Notes under the pieces: generated by a model
The model's database searches: none
The model's input: only the letters and a program-made list of their open reading frames with translations
What the model was told of the DNA's origin: nothing
Origin: Bacteroidota bacterium
GTDB lineage: Bacteria > Bacteroidota > Ignavibacteria > UBA10030 > UBA8401
DNA length: 64,000 nucleotides
Assembly: GCA_041658205.1 (NCBI GenBank)
Contig: JBBAAO010000001.1
Coordinates: 806,001 to 870,000 of the forward strand
Direction: 5' to 3'
Shown: one piece after another, positions 1 to 8,754 of the stretch
Layout of the letters: every line of letters begins with the position of its first letter
How positions within the stretch are numbered: the first letter of the stretch is position 1
Made by a program: the position numbers and the translations under genes

Positions 1-622
1 CGAATATGCACCGACCGTTCTTGAATTGCAGAAAAAATATAAGGATCAGATCACCATTAAATTTGCGCTGGAAGGGGATTTCCTTCCCGGCTCAGAACAA
101 TGGGTGAAAGAATTCAATGCAAAAAGTGATTTTGATTACGTTATTGGTTCCGTCCATTATCTGGATACGTGGGGATTTGATGATCCGCATTTTGTCGCCA
201 ATTATGATCTTAAAGATATTAATGAAATTTATACGCAATATTACGATCATATAAAGCGATCAGCGGAATGCGGAATGTTTGATATCATTGGGCATTGCGA
301 TCTTGTCAAAAAGTTCGGACATCGACCGACCAAGAATATGGAAGAGATTCTTCGCGAAACATTCAAAGTAGTGAAACAATCCGGGATGGCGGTGGAGATC
401 AATACATCCGGACTGAGAAAACCGGTAAAAGAAATGTATCCGAGTGAATCCATTTTGAAAATTTTGTCCGAATGCGATATTCCTTTGACTCTTGGTTCCG
501 ATGCACATTCGCCGACGGATGTCGGACGGGATTTTGATCTTGCCAAAGTGTTAATCGAAAAATATGGAAAAGGAAAAGTTTCCATCTTTACAAAAAGAGT
601 AAGAAGCGAAGCACGAATCTAA
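1..622 (+). CDS. hisJ: Histidinol-phosphatase, PHP family (3' part)
   Basis: This is the C-terminal part of a PHP-type histidinol-phosphatase, the enzyme that removes phosphate from L-histidinol phosphate in histidine synthesis. The reading frame is open to the left edge, so the start lies outside the window. Visible family signatures are GSVHYLDTWGFDD, the FDIIGHCDLVKKFG segment carrying metal-binding His and Asp, EINTSGLRKP, and LTLGSDAHSPTDVG near the C terminus. These metal-ligand motifs match the PHP/HisJ-HisK family, not the HAD-type HisB phosphatase. The stop overlaps the next start by one base (TAATG), suggesting translational coupling. No other his gene is in the window. The PHP assignment is firm; the exact substrate rests on the family motifs. 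Confidence 0.88.
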   Translation, partial: EYAPTVLELQKKYKDQITIKFALEGDFLPGSEQWVKEFNAKSDFDYVIGSVHYLDTWGFDDPHFVANYDLKDINEIYTQYYDHIKRSAECGMFDIIGHCDLVKKFGHRPTKNMEEILRETFKVVKQSGMAVEINTSGLRKPVKEMYPSESILKILSECDIPLTLGSDAHSPTDVGRDFDLAKVLIEKYGKGKVSIFTKRVRSEARI

Positions 623-1077
623 TGGATAAACGAATATACATTATCGCCGCGCTTGCAACGCTTGGATTGATCCTTTCCTTTGTGCGAGAGACACAAAACG
701 CGCAAAGCGATACATTTTCATTGATGCCTTCATCGACCAATCCAATATCCGGCGACAGAGTATATCGCATGGCCGATACAACGCTCCGTTCGTTTGGATT
801 AAAAAAGGAGAACATCCGTCCGATCAAAAATCGGAACGATGTTCGTGTGTTTATACCGTCATCATTCGATCCGATCCTGTTCGTGCGGGCAATGAAAGAT
901 TCGCTGGAATCATTTGAAGCGCAGATTATTTCTTTTGAAAATGCAAAAGAGAAGACCTCGATTGTTCAAATTAAAAATAAAGAAGTGATTTTAAAAAGTT
1001 TTATCTTTAGTAAAGAACCAGTTACTGTTGTAAAGAAAGGAGTTTCATCATCGCTGCCAAAGAAGCAAACTCGGTAA
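622..1077 (+). CDS. Unknown protein with one N-terminal membrane segment
   Basis: A 151-residue protein I do not recognise. Residues 4-20 (IYIIAALATLGLILSFV) form one hydrophobic segment after a short charged N terminus, so it is probably membrane-anchored or exported. The rest is soluble, rich in charged residues, and ends in a basic tail. Residues 80-115 could be a small alpha/beta fold. It overlaps the gene before it by one base (TAATG) and the annotated ATG of glyS by one base, so all three are probably co-translated. It also carries the likely ribosome binding site of glyS (AAAGGAG at 1036-1042) within its last codons. No function is proposed. Confidence 0.7.
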   Translation: MDKRIYIIAALATLGLILSFVRETQNAQSDTFSLMPSSTNPISGDRVYRMADTTLRSFGLKKENIRPIKNRNDVRVFIPSSFDPILFVRAMKDSLESFEAQIISFENAKEKTSIVQIKNKEVILKSFIFSKEPVTVVKKGVSSSLPKKQTR

Positions 1078-2498
1078 TGGAAAAGATCGTGTCGCTTGCA
1101 AAGCGCCGCGGATTTGTTTTCCAATCAAGTGAAATTTACGGAGGACTCAACGGATGCTGGGACTACGGTCCATTGGGCGTTGAACTCTTAAACAATCTTA
1201 AGCAGTCTTGGTGGAGATCAATGACCTTTCGCGACGATGTGGAAGGTGTTGATGCATCCATCTTGATGCATCCGAAAGTGTGGGAAGCGTCCGGTCACGT
1301 TGCAAATTTCACTGATCCTATGGTGGACTGCAAACAGTGTAAAGCGAGGTACCGCGTTGATGTTCTGATGGATGAGCTGAACACGAAGAAGAAGAAAGAT
1401 ATTCTGCGCGAGATGTTTCCGGGTGAATTTGAGGGACAACAGCCAGATGAGAAGATTGTCAGTGAATTTACATCACGTATAGCAAATGATGCTGCCGTCG
1501 CCAAGGCAATTACATTAACCGCTTGTCCGAATTGCGGCAATAAAGGGACGTTTACCGAAGCACGTCAATTCAATTTGATGTTTAAGACATTCGTTGGTCC
1601 GGTAGAAGATACAAACAATGTTGTCTACCTTCGTCCCGAAACGGCGCAGGGGATTTTTGTGAATTTCTTAAATGTGCAAAGTGCTTCCCGTCAAAAACTT
1701 CCGTTTGGTATCGCTCAAATTGGAAAAGCATTCAGAAACGAGATCAACACAAAGAATTTTCTATTCCGAACACGCGAATTTGAGCAGATGGAGATGCAAT
1801 ATTTTGTGAAACCGGGAGAAGAGGATAAATATTTTGAATATTGGCGTGAAGAACGGATGAAATGGTTTTTGGATCTCGGTATGAAAGCCGAAAATCTGCA
1901 ATGGCATAAACATGAAAAACTTGCTCACTATGCCAAGGCGGCGTTTGATATCGAATTTAAATTTCCCTTTGGATGGGGAGAAATTGAAGGAATTCACAGC
2001 CGGACAAACTTTGACCTTTCGCAGCATGAACAATTTTCCGGCAAAGCATTAAAATATTACGATGAACAATCGAAAGAAAAGTTTGTTCCCTTTGTGATTG
2101 AAACATCCGTCGGAGCGAGCCGTTCGTTCATGGCATTTCTTTGTGCATCTTATGATGAGGAAATGGTCGAAGGGGAAATGCGGACAGTACTTCATCTTCA
2201 TCCCAAACTTGCCCCAATGAAAGCGGCAATTCTTCCTTTAGTGAACAGAGATGGAATGGATGATATTGCCCGCAATCTGACGAAAGAACTGCAAAAATAT
2301 TTCCGTGTGTTCTATGATGACAGCGGTGCAATCGGACGCCGTTACCGACGGCAGGATGAGATCGGAACGCCGTATTGCTTTACAGTTGATTCGCAATCAT
2401 TGGTGGATCAAACAGTGACGGTACGTGAACGAGATTCTATGAAACAGGAGAGAATTGCAATGGACGGTGTCCGCAATTATTTATTGGAGAGGATATGA
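1077..2498 (+). CDS. glyS: Glycyl-tRNA synthetase, dimeric type
   Basis: Class II glycyl-tRNA synthetase of the alpha2 type, charging tRNA-Gly in the cytoplasm. The N terminus carries KRRGFVFQSSEIYGGLNG and WDYGPLGVELLNNLK. Four cysteines in two pairs (CKQCKARY, CPNCGNKG) look like a zinc-binding insert. Motif 2 is seen as AFRNEINTKNFLFRTREFEQME, with residues split around FRTREFEQMEMQYF, and motif 3 as ETSVGASRSFMAFL. The C terminus (RRYRRQDEIGTPYCFTVD) is the anticodon-binding domain. The length of 473 is normal. The first ATG (1077) has no ribosome binding site, but the frame is open upstream and AAAGGAG at 1036-1042 sits 7 bases before an ATC at 1050. Starting there would add nine residues (AAKEANSV preceded by the start), which looks like a natural N terminus for this family. 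See findings. Confidence 0.96.
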   Translation: MEKIVSLAKRRGFVFQSSEIYGGLNGCWDYGPLGVELLNNLKQSWWRSMTFRDDVEGVDASILMHPKVWEASGHVANFTDPMVDCKQCKARYRVDVLMDELNTKKKKDILREMFPGEFEGQQPDEKIVSEFTSRIANDAAVAKAITLTACPNCGNKGTFTEARQFNLMFKTFVGPVEDTNNVVYLRPETAQGIFVNFLNVQSASRQKLPFGIAQIGKAFRNEINTKNFLFRTREFEQMEMQYFVKPGEEDKYFEYWREERMKWFLDLGMKAENLQWHKHEKLAHYAKAAFDIEFKFPFGWGEIEGIHSRTNFDLSQHEQFSGKALKYYDEQSKEKFVPFVIETSVGASRSFMAFLCASYDEEMVEGEMRTVLHLHPKLAPMKAAILPLVNRDGMDDIARNLTKELQKYFRVFYDDSGAIGRRYRRQDEIGTPYCFTVDSQSLVDQTVTVRERDSMKQERIAMDGVRNYLLERI

Positions 2499-3454
2499 AA
2501 GTTTTTCTCAAAAATATCTTTGTCAATGCTGAACTGGATTATCCTCGCGCGGGATGGAGGATCGGTATTTTCCTGTTGATTGCGACTGCATGCAACACCG
2601 TTATTACTGCTCCCATCATGGCATTGGTGAAACAATTTCCTGAATTGCCGATACAAACCGTTGGCGCCTATATTTTTTATGGAACAACTACGTTGGCGGT
2701 ATGGTTGATGCTTCACTTTGTCGATAAGCGTCCGTTTATTTCTATCGGTCTTAGGGTGAAAGCCCATGCTGGGAAGGAGTTGTTTCAAGGAATAGTATTT
2801 GGTTCCGGAATGATGTCAGTTATTTTTGCAATCGAATATGCGACCGGAATGGTGTATATCGAATTTCGTGATATCTCCATGCAGCAAGGTTTTGTGATTT
2901 TTATGAACAGCGTTTTTCTGTATGTGATTGTCGGATACGGTGAAGAATTTTTGTTCCGTGGTTATATGTTTCAGACATTTGTTGAAGGATCGAACAAGAT
3001 TATTGCGACGCTTTCAATATCACTTCTTTTTGCCATAGCACATAGCAAGAATCCAAATGTTTCTACGTTTGGTCTGATCAATGTTGGGTTAGCAGGAATA
3101 TGGTTATCGCTTGCATATTTTAAGACGCAAGCATTATGGCTTCCTATTGGACTGCATATTTCATGGAATTTCTTTCAAGGATTTGTGTATTCCTTTCCTG
3201 TCAGTGGAACAACATCAGAACGGGAACAGATTGGGAAAGCTATTGTTAATGGTCCGGATTGGTTAACAGGGGGAACGTTTGGGCCCGAAGGTGGAGCTCT
3301 TGCTACATTGGTGCTCATCATAGGAATGCTGATGATCTATTACTGGAGTTGGATCTCACCCGCTGAAGGACTGTGGAGTCTTGAGCAGTGGCGCGAAGAA
3401 CGAAAACAACGACGTGCAACAGCGACGTCAGAACCGGTCGAAATTCAACAGTGA
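2495..3454 (+). CDS. CPBP family intramembrane glutamic endopeptidase
   Basis: A 319-residue polytopic membrane protein of the CPBP (CAAX protease / bacteriocin-processing, Abi) family. The three diagnostic motifs are present in order: GEEFLFRGYMFQ around residue 150 (EExxxR), LLFAIAHSKNPN around residue 182 (FxxxH) and GLHISWNFFQGF around residue 225 (HxxxN). About seven hydrophobic segments can be seen. The start overlaps the end of glyS as ATGA, with GGAGAGG just upstream, so it is translated from the same message. A hydrophilic Arg/Gln-rich C-terminal tail follows the last membrane segment. The family cleaves or modifies membrane-associated peptides; the substrate here is unknown. Confidence 0.87.
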   Translation: MKVFLKNIFVNAELDYPRAGWRIGIFLLIATACNTVITAPIMALVKQFPELPIQTVGAYIFYGTTTLAVWLMLHFVDKRPFISIGLRVKAHAGKELFQGIVFGSGMMSVIFAIEYATGMVYIEFRDISMQQGFVIFMNSVFLYVIVGYGEEFLFRGYMFQTFVEGSNKIIATLSISLLFAIAHSKNPNVSTFGLINVGLAGIWLSLAYFKTQALWLPIGLHISWNFFQGFVYSFPVSGTTSEREQIGKAIVNGPDWLTGGTFGPEGGALATLVLIIGMLMIYYWSWISPAEGLWSLEQWREERKQRRATATSEPVEIQQ

Positions 3455-4602
3455 TGATTGTGCTGCGATCTTTCCTCTTTTTTATTCTCCTCTCATCCAT
3501 TTCACTATCCCAATGGATCACGTCTCCAGAATTTGATGGTCAGGCGCAGCGTGGTATTAATGCAGTCTATAATTTCGAATTTGAGAAAGCGGAAGTAGAA
3601 TTTTCTTTGCTTGCAAAAAATTATCCAACACATCCGGCCGGAAAGTTCTTTCTGGCAATGATCGATTGGTGGAAAATCTTAATGACGATCGATGATGAAT
3701 CGAACGATGGGATGTTTATTCGTAAAATGGATGATGTGATTGGACTTTGTGACAGTCTGTTGGATATAAACGAGAATGATGTGAGCGCTTTGTTCTTTAA
3801 AGGAGGCGCACTGGGGTTTCAAGGTCGGCTCCGTGCGAACCGCAGTAGTTGGATTAAAGCAGCAAATGACGGCAGACTTGCACTTCCCATCGTTCAAAGG
3901 GCATACAAGATTGCTCCGGATAATTACGATATTCTTTTGGGAATCGGTATCTATAACTATTATGCTTCGACAATTCCGGAAAAATATCCTATTGTCAAAC
4001 CTGTGATGATTTTCTTTCCAACGGGAGATAAACAAAAAGGAATTGATCAGCTTACCAAAGCTTCCGAAAAAGCAAAATTCGCTTCCTTTGAAGCAAAATA
4101 CTTTTTGCTGCAACTCAGTTATAACTATGAACAACAGTATGAAAAGGCATTCGAATTGTCGACCGCTTTATTGAAGCAGTTCCCAAACAATGTTATCTTT
4201 CACCGTTATGTGGGGAGAAGTACCTATTCATTGTCAAAATACGGCGAGGCACAAGCTGCATTTGCTGAAATATTGAAACGATGCGAGAACGGCCAACGCG
4301 GATATTCGGACTTTGCCAAACGGGAAGCGATGTATTATCTTGGGATGATCGCAATGAACATGAGGAACTTCGATCAAGCATTGAAATATTTTTATCAATG
4401 CGATGAAATTAGCAGAGGACTGGACAAGGAAGAGACCTCCGCGTTTATGACAATGACCAATCTCCGCATTGGTATGATCTATGATGTGCAAAAGAAACGA
4501 AATTATGCTATTATGCAGTATCAAAAAGTACAACGCTTGAAAAAATTTGAAAACTCCTACGAGTTGGCGGAAGCGTATTTAAAGAAACCATATGTTCAAT
4601 GA
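3454..4602 (+). CDS. Exported tetratricopeptide-repeat protein
   Basis: A 382-residue protein with a typical signal peptide (MIVLRSFLFFILLSSISLSQ) followed by helical repeat sequence. TPR-like helices are visible around residues 25-60 (AVYNFEFEKAEVEFSLLAK), 150-260 and 270-380. I chose the ATG at 3454 because it starts the signal peptide directly and overlaps the upstream stop as TGATG; a longer frame from 3388 would only add residues shadowing the CPBP gene. The neighbours, CPBP protease and ZIP transporter, are joined by overlaps, so the three form one transcription unit, but they share no evident function. It is probably a periplasmic or outer-membrane scaffold protein. The specific role is unknown. 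Confidence 0.78.
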   Translation: MIVLRSFLFFILLSSISLSQWITSPEFDGQAQRGINAVYNFEFEKAEVEFSLLAKNYPTHPAGKFFLAMIDWWKILMTIDDESNDGMFIRKMDDVIGLCDSLLDINENDVSALFFKGGALGFQGRLRANRSSWIKAANDGRLALPIVQRAYKIAPDNYDILLGIGIYNYYASTIPEKYPIVKPVMIFFPTGDKQKGIDQLTKASEKAKFASFEAKYFLLQLSYNYEQQYEKAFELSTALLKQFPNNVIFHRYVGRSTYSLSKYGEAQAAFAEILKRCENGQRGYSDFAKREAMYYLGMIAMNMRNFDQALKYFYQCDEISRGLDKEETSAFMTMTNLRIGMIYDVQKKRNYAIMQYQKVQRLKKFENSYELAEAYLKKPYVQ

Positions 4603-5357
4603 ATAACTTAACTATCTATATCATTCTTGCGGGATTGGTTGCCGGCGGTGCTGAAATTCTCGGAGGAGCTTTTGTTGCCTGGAAAAGAGACCTTTCGAAA
4701 AGGATTCAGGAAAATTTAATTGCACTCGGTGCTGGTTTTTTACTAGCACTTGTGATGATCGATCTTCTTCCGGAAAGTATTGAGAACATAGGTACATCGG
4801 CTCCTCTTTGGATGTTGTTTGGGTTTAGTGTCATCCATTTTGTGGAGCATACAGTAGTGAAACATTTGCATTTTGGTGAAGAGACACATTCCCATGTGAT
4901 GGTCTCGAAAATTGCAAGTACATCTGCTTTTTGGGGATTGTTCATTCACGCATTCTTTGACGGTCTGGCCATCTCTTCAGGAATGTATTACAATCTACCC
5001 CTTGGTATTTTAATCTTTATTGCAATCCTGCTCCATAAATTTCCGGAAGGACTGACAATTGCATCGATTATGCTTGCATCGAATCAATCTCGAAAGACTG
5101 CGGTCAAGGCAACTGCCGGAATTGCGGCCGGGACGATGATTGGTGTGTTCATGATTTTTTTTCTGCAAAACGTTGATCTGAAAATTACCGGATATGCTTT
5201 TGCTTTTTCAGCGGGAGCAGCGTTGTACGTAAGCGCAAGCGATCTTATTCCCGAAATCAATCGTTCCGATAATCGAGTACTTTCAATTGTAGTGTTTGTC
5301 GGGATGGTGATGTATTATGCGAGCGGAGTATTTTTGAAGGGAATAATCGGACATTGA
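4599..5357 (+). CDS. ZIP family divalent metal transporter
   Basis: A 252-residue integral membrane protein of the ZIP family (zinc/iron permeases), importing divalent metal ions into the cytoplasm. About eight hydrophobic segments are present. The metal-site helices are recognisable: HAFFDGLAISSG (helix IV, residues 113-124) and HKFPEGLTIAS (helix V, residues 147-157). A short His-rich loop (HLHFGEETHSH) lies between helices III and IV, as is usual. The start overlaps the upstream TPR gene by four bases (ATGA). A bidirectional terminator follows at 5372-5411. The metal preference cannot be read from the sequence. Confidence 0.88.
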   Translation: MNNLTIYIILAGLVAGGAEILGGAFVAWKRDLSKRIQENLIALGAGFLLALVMIDLLPESIENIGTSAPLWMLFGFSVIHFVEHTVVKHLHFGEETHSHVMVSKIASTSAFWGLFIHAFFDGLAISSGMYYNLPLGILIFIAILLHKFPEGLTIASIMLASNQSRKTAVKATAGIAAGTMIGVFMIFFLQNVDLKITGYAFAFSAGAALYVSASDLIPEINRSDNRVLSIVVFVGMVMYYASGVFLKGIIGH

Positions 5358-5371
5358 TCGATTAGTGAAGT

Positions 5372-5411
5372 AAAAATAAAAAATCCCTCGTGAAAGCGAA
5401 GGATTTTTTTT
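5372..5411. terminator. Bidirectional rho-independent terminator
   Basis: A stem made of aaaatccctcg (5380-5390) and cgaaggatttt (5397-5407), with one mismatch, is flanked by an A-rich stretch on the left and a run of eight T on the right. It sits between the convergent ends of the ZIP transporter gene and porQ and can serve both. Confidence 0.8.
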
Positions 5412-5430
5412 AGTGACACAGTTATTGTTG

Positions 5431-6378
5431 TTATACATCCAATCCAAGTGTAATTCGGCTGATGCTTCCAATCTCGCCATACGAATTAAAACTGTAATCG
5501 AGTCGGAGGTTCCTCAGGACAAGGCCGCCTCCTAATGAGAATCCTGCCATCCCTGCTGAAGTACCGATCTTTAATTCTTTTCGTCGTTCATTATTATATC
5601 CGAAGCGGAAGCGAAGTGCCTTACTCAATGTAAATTCACCACCAACGGTAAAGGATGTGAATTTATCAAGAAATGTATCTCGTTCTTCGTTGAGTTTATT
5701 GAAGTTGACGTTCAATTGAAGAGGTAAGTGCTGTGGCTTAATCGTTCCGCCGATTTTGATCTCTAACGGAAGCGGTTCAATGGTAGAACCATATGCATCT
5801 ATTTGGGTGCCGATGTTCATGATAGATAATCCTAATGAAATAGGATCTTCGCCGGGAATGAGATACATCAGACCGAGATCTACGGCAAGTGCTGAGGAAT
5901 TTGCATCGGCGATAGAGGAATAAATATATTTTCCTGTTACTCCATAGTAGAGATTTTCTTCGAAAAGATTGGCGAGACTAAGTGATAATGCCATATCTCC
6001 AGCATTAAAAGCTCCTGTCTCAATCCCTTGATCATTTCTTCCTACAAAGGAACCATAATTGACATAATTTACTCCAACACCCATCACACCTATATCTTGA
6101 ATCTCCTGAGTATAAGCGGCAAAACCTGCTTTAATATCCAATACGTGACTTGTGTATCCAATCGACGCCAGCGGTTGCAGGGAATTTCCGATAGTTGCGG
6201 GATTATAAAATAGTCCAGAAGGATCACCATATAACGAAACAACACTGCCGGCCATTGCCGAGGCTCTAGCACTAACATCATTTTGAAGGAATTGGTACGT
6301 TGGCCGTTCTCCGGCGTTGAGAATTGTTGAACATTGAAAAATTGTGGTGATGATGATAATGAAGATCGGTCGCTTCAT
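5431..6378 (-). CDS. porQ: Type IX secretion system protein PorQ
   Basis: A 315-residue outer-membrane beta-barrel protein of the PorQ branch of the PorV/PorQ (UPF0164-like) family. After a signal peptide (residues 1-22), the family hallmark appears: YQFLQNDVSARASAMAGS, then DPSGLFYNPATIG. Further PorQ-like stretches are VNYGSF, PLPLEIKIGGTIK, HLPLQLNVNFNKL and FRFGYNNERRKELKIGTS, with alternating beta-strand pattern to the end. In Bacteroidota, PorQ works with PorU and PorZ at the attachment complex of the T9SS. The ATG at 6378 has a good ribosome binding site (GGAGG). It stands alone, convergent with the ZIP gene. It fits the T9SS cargo proteins encoded at 12630, 14957 and 49495. Confidence 0.85.
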   Translation of the reverse strand: MKRPIFIIIITTIFQCSTILNAGERPTYQFLQNDVSARASAMAGSVVSLYGDPSGLFYNPATIGNSLQPLASIGYTSHVLDIKAGFAAYTQEIQDIGVMGVGVNYVNYGSFVGRNDQGIETGAFNAGDMALSLSLANLFEENLYYGVTGKYIYSSIADANSSALAVDLGLMYLIPGEDPISLGLSIMNIGTQIDAYGSTIEPLPLEIKIGGTIKPQHLPLQLNVNFNKLNEERDTFLDKFTSFTVGGEFTLSKALRFRFGYNNERRKELKIGTSAGMAGFSLGGGLVLRNLRLDYSFNSYGEIGSISRITLGLDV

Positions 6379-6543
6379 TGTTCCTCCGAAATGCGGTGAT
6401 CGTTGAACATTTAGTTATAAAGATCAATCGTTGAAAAATATTTTATAGCAAATGTATCAATCAATCATTGCCACAATGTAATTATCTCTACCATAAAATT
6501 CAATGTTTTTATCTCATGGGAAATATTCATATAATTGAATTAT

Positions 6544-8220
6544 ATGAAACACAGTTATCATTTTTTCTTTTTCCTTTTATTGATTGCCGGATGCGCAGGG
6601 CAGCGTCCGCCGGAAGGTGGCCCTGTGGATTCAATTCCACCCGAGATTATCTCCGTTTATCCATCACCTTCAACAGTAAATTATTCAGAAAATAAGATTA
6701 TTATTGAGTTTAGTGAATATGTCGACCGACGATCAGCGGAAGAGGCTGTTTTTATTTCGCCAAACATTGAAGATAAAGAATTTGATTGGAGCGGGACGGA
6801 ACTGGAGATTACCATCAACGAACAGCTTCGAAGCAACACCACGTATGTTGTTACGATTGGAACGGATGTCGTGGATATTCGCGCTTCAAACAGAATGGCA
6901 AAGGCGTTCTCCGTAGCTTTTTCGACAGGAAATACGATAGATAATGGAACCCTTGCAGGGAAAGTGTTTGATGAAAAGCCCGAAGGGGTGATGATTTTTT
7001 CATATCGATTAAATACGATCAAACCGGATACCTTAAATCCTGCCAGATCAAAACCGGATTATCTTACGCAGACAGGCAAGGGCGGGAATTTTCAGCTAAC
7101 CAATCTTGCATCTGGTAATTATCGACTATTTGCGATACGCGATGAGTTCAGGAATTTATTGTATGATCCTGAAACTGATGCAGCAGGAACCACGGATGAT
7201 GTTACATTAACTTTAACAGACACCTTGTTCAAGGGAATTCAATTCACTCTTGCAAAAGAAGATACGACACCCCCTCGAATAACATCTGTGATCGCTTCCG
7301 ATAACCGACATATCTTAGTTCAGTTCAGCGAAGAACTGGATTCATCATCCGTACATCAGAACAGTTTTACTGTTACCGATACCTTATATCAGAATACTCT
7401 TCCAATTCAACATTATTTTCTCAATAACTCGGAATACAATAACTTCACATTAGTGACGGAAAAACAAAAAGTTGATGAACGATATGTGGTAAAGGTAAAT
7501 GGGGTGAAGGATAAAAGAGGATTTGTGATCAATCCGGCGGCAGATGCAAAGCAATTCTCCGGATCATCGATCAACGATACGATTCCTCCGATAATGATGC
7601 ACTCATCGCTGCAAGAATCATCGGCTAAAATATTTCCAGATGGCAAGATCGATTTCCAATTCAACGATATTCTTCTTCTCCCGTTGGCTGATACAGCGGT
7701 TGGGATGAAGCGCCAAAAAGACAGCTCTTCTCAGACAATTTCATTAGCAAACAAATCTCCCATCAGTATATCGATCATTCCAAATTCTCCTTTGAACATT
7801 GGTGAACAGTATCAACTCTTGTTCAAATGGAATGCGATTAGAGATCTTTTTGAAAATCATTTGAAAGACAGTGTCAGCACCGTTAATTTTTCTGTTGTGG
7901 ATCCTGAAAATGCCGGCAGTATTGAAGGGATCTTTGCAGGATTCGGAGGCCAGTCAAATATTATTACAGCAAAGAATGTGAATGATCTGAAGCAAAAGGA
8001 ACTTAAGACGAAAACATCCTCATCCGGAAAATTTGTCTTTAACCGATTGCCTGAAGGGCGATATGCATTAAAAGCATTCGATGATCGCAATGGTAATCTA
8101 CAGCACGATGCCGGTATTGTCTTTCCGTTGACCCGGGCAGAACATTTCACATTGTATCATGACACCATTCGCGTCAGGCCACGCTGGCCGATTGATGGTG
8201 TTATCTTCAAAACAAAATAA
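6544..8220 (+). CDS. Lipoprotein with bacterial Ig-like domains
   Basis: A 558-residue lipoprotein. The N terminus is a lipoprotein signal with lipobox LIAGC at about residues 14-18, followed by a Pro/Gly-rich linker (PPEGGPVDSIPPEI). Residues 30-125 form an SbsA/Big_5-type Ig-like domain (IISVYPSPSTVNYSENKIII, then TTYVVTIGTDVVD). A second such domain starts near residue 238 (DTTPPRITSVIASDNRHIL) and a third near 345. The C terminus (residues 460-550) holds a carboxypeptidase-regulatory-like or prealbumin-like fold (GRYALKAFDDRNGNLQHDAG). I chose the ATG at 6544 over a TTG at 6535. Such proteins are common surface-anchored proteins in this group. The stop codon lies one base from the convergent stop of the SPOR gene. 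Confidence 0.8.
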   Translation: MKHSYHFFFFLLLIAGCAGQRPPEGGPVDSIPPEIISVYPSPSTVNYSENKIIIEFSEYVDRRSAEEAVFISPNIEDKEFDWSGTELEITINEQLRSNTTYVVTIGTDVVDIRASNRMAKAFSVAFSTGNTIDNGTLAGKVFDEKPEGVMIFSYRLNTIKPDTLNPARSKPDYLTQTGKGGNFQLTNLASGNYRLFAIRDEFRNLLYDPETDAAGTTDDVTLTLTDTLFKGIQFTLAKEDTTPPRITSVIASDNRHILVQFSEELDSSSVHQNSFTVTDTLYQNTLPIQHYFLNNSEYNNFTLVTEKQKVDERYVVKVNGVKDKRGFVINPAADAKQFSGSSINDTIPPIMMHSSLQESSAKIFPDGKIDFQFNDILLLPLADTAVGMKRQKDSSSQTISLANKSPISISIIPNSPLNIGEQYQLLFKWNAIRDLFENHLKDSVSTVNFSVVDPENAGSIEGIFAGFGGQSNIITAKNVNDLKQKELKTKTSSSGKFVFNRLPEGRYALKAFDDRNGNLQHDAGIVFPLTRAEHFTLYHDTIRVRPRWPIDGVIFKTK

Positions 8221-8221
8221 C

Positions 8222-8752
8222 CTACCGATGTACGGATGAGCTGTCAATTGGGGTTGGCTGCGGAGGTTTTGGCAGTTGATTTCTGATGATGCGGTCCGGA
8301 ACAATCCACGCTTTTTTATATCCCTGCGTATGAAACTGATCGAGCAGCCGTTTTGCCTCAGACCGGTTTGAAAAATCCCCGACACGGATTTTATACGTCG
8401 GTGATTCGAATACGAGATACATCCATAGATCAGGGAACAATTGAGCAGCAGCATTTCGTGTAACATTTGCTTCATCATAATTATTTGTTGCCAGCAGCTG
8501 CACCCTGAAGCCCTGGAGTGTTTCCGGAGGAGCCGATGTGAGCTGATCAATTGCCCTGCCATAGATTTTGGAACTGTCACTTTTTTTATACAGATATACT
8601 TCAGTATCGTAGAACGAAGGTTTAAAAGAGCGCTCAAACGTGCTCAGTTGTTCTTTCCGTGGCATGGATGAAGAATCTTTTTCCGTTGAGGCTTGTCCGA
8701 ACAGAAGGGAAGAAAGTGATGTGAGGCAAAAAATGGTTCTTACAGTGGTCAT
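8222..8752 (-). CDS. SPOR domain protein, exported
   Basis: A 176-residue protein with an N-terminal hydrophobic signal (residues 5-20) and a C-terminal SPOR domain at about residues 80-160. The domain shows the typical opening GFRVQLLATNNYDEA and later YKIRVGDFSNRSEAKRLL and GYKKAWIV. SPOR domains bind peptidoglycan strands stripped of stem peptides, often at division sites. The start lies two bases after the stop of the other SPOR gene, so the two are almost certainly co-translated. The pairing of two SPOR proteins downstream of deoC and aldehyde dehydrogenase genes has no obvious functional logic. Confidence 0.82.
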   Translation of the reverse strand: MTTVRTIFCLTSLSSLLFGQASTEKDSSSMPRKEQLSTFERSFKPSFYDTEVYLYKKSDSSKIYGRAIDQLTSAPPETLQGFRVQLLATNNYDEANVTRNAAAQLFPDLWMYLVFESPTYKIRVGDFSNRSEAKRLLDQFHTQGYKKAWIVPDRIIRNQLPKPPQPTPIDSSSVHR

Positions 8753-8754
8753 GC

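Noticed and set aside
3679..4134. Open frame of 151 codons antisense to the TPR gene
   Set aside because: No start signal and low-complexity Ile/Phe/Asn-rich translation; explained by the TPR gene on the other strand.
8098..8637. Minus-strand frame of 179 codons overlapping the SPOR gene and the end of the Ig-like lipoprotein gene
   Set aside because: It overlaps the supported SPOR gene in another frame and shows no domain or binding site.
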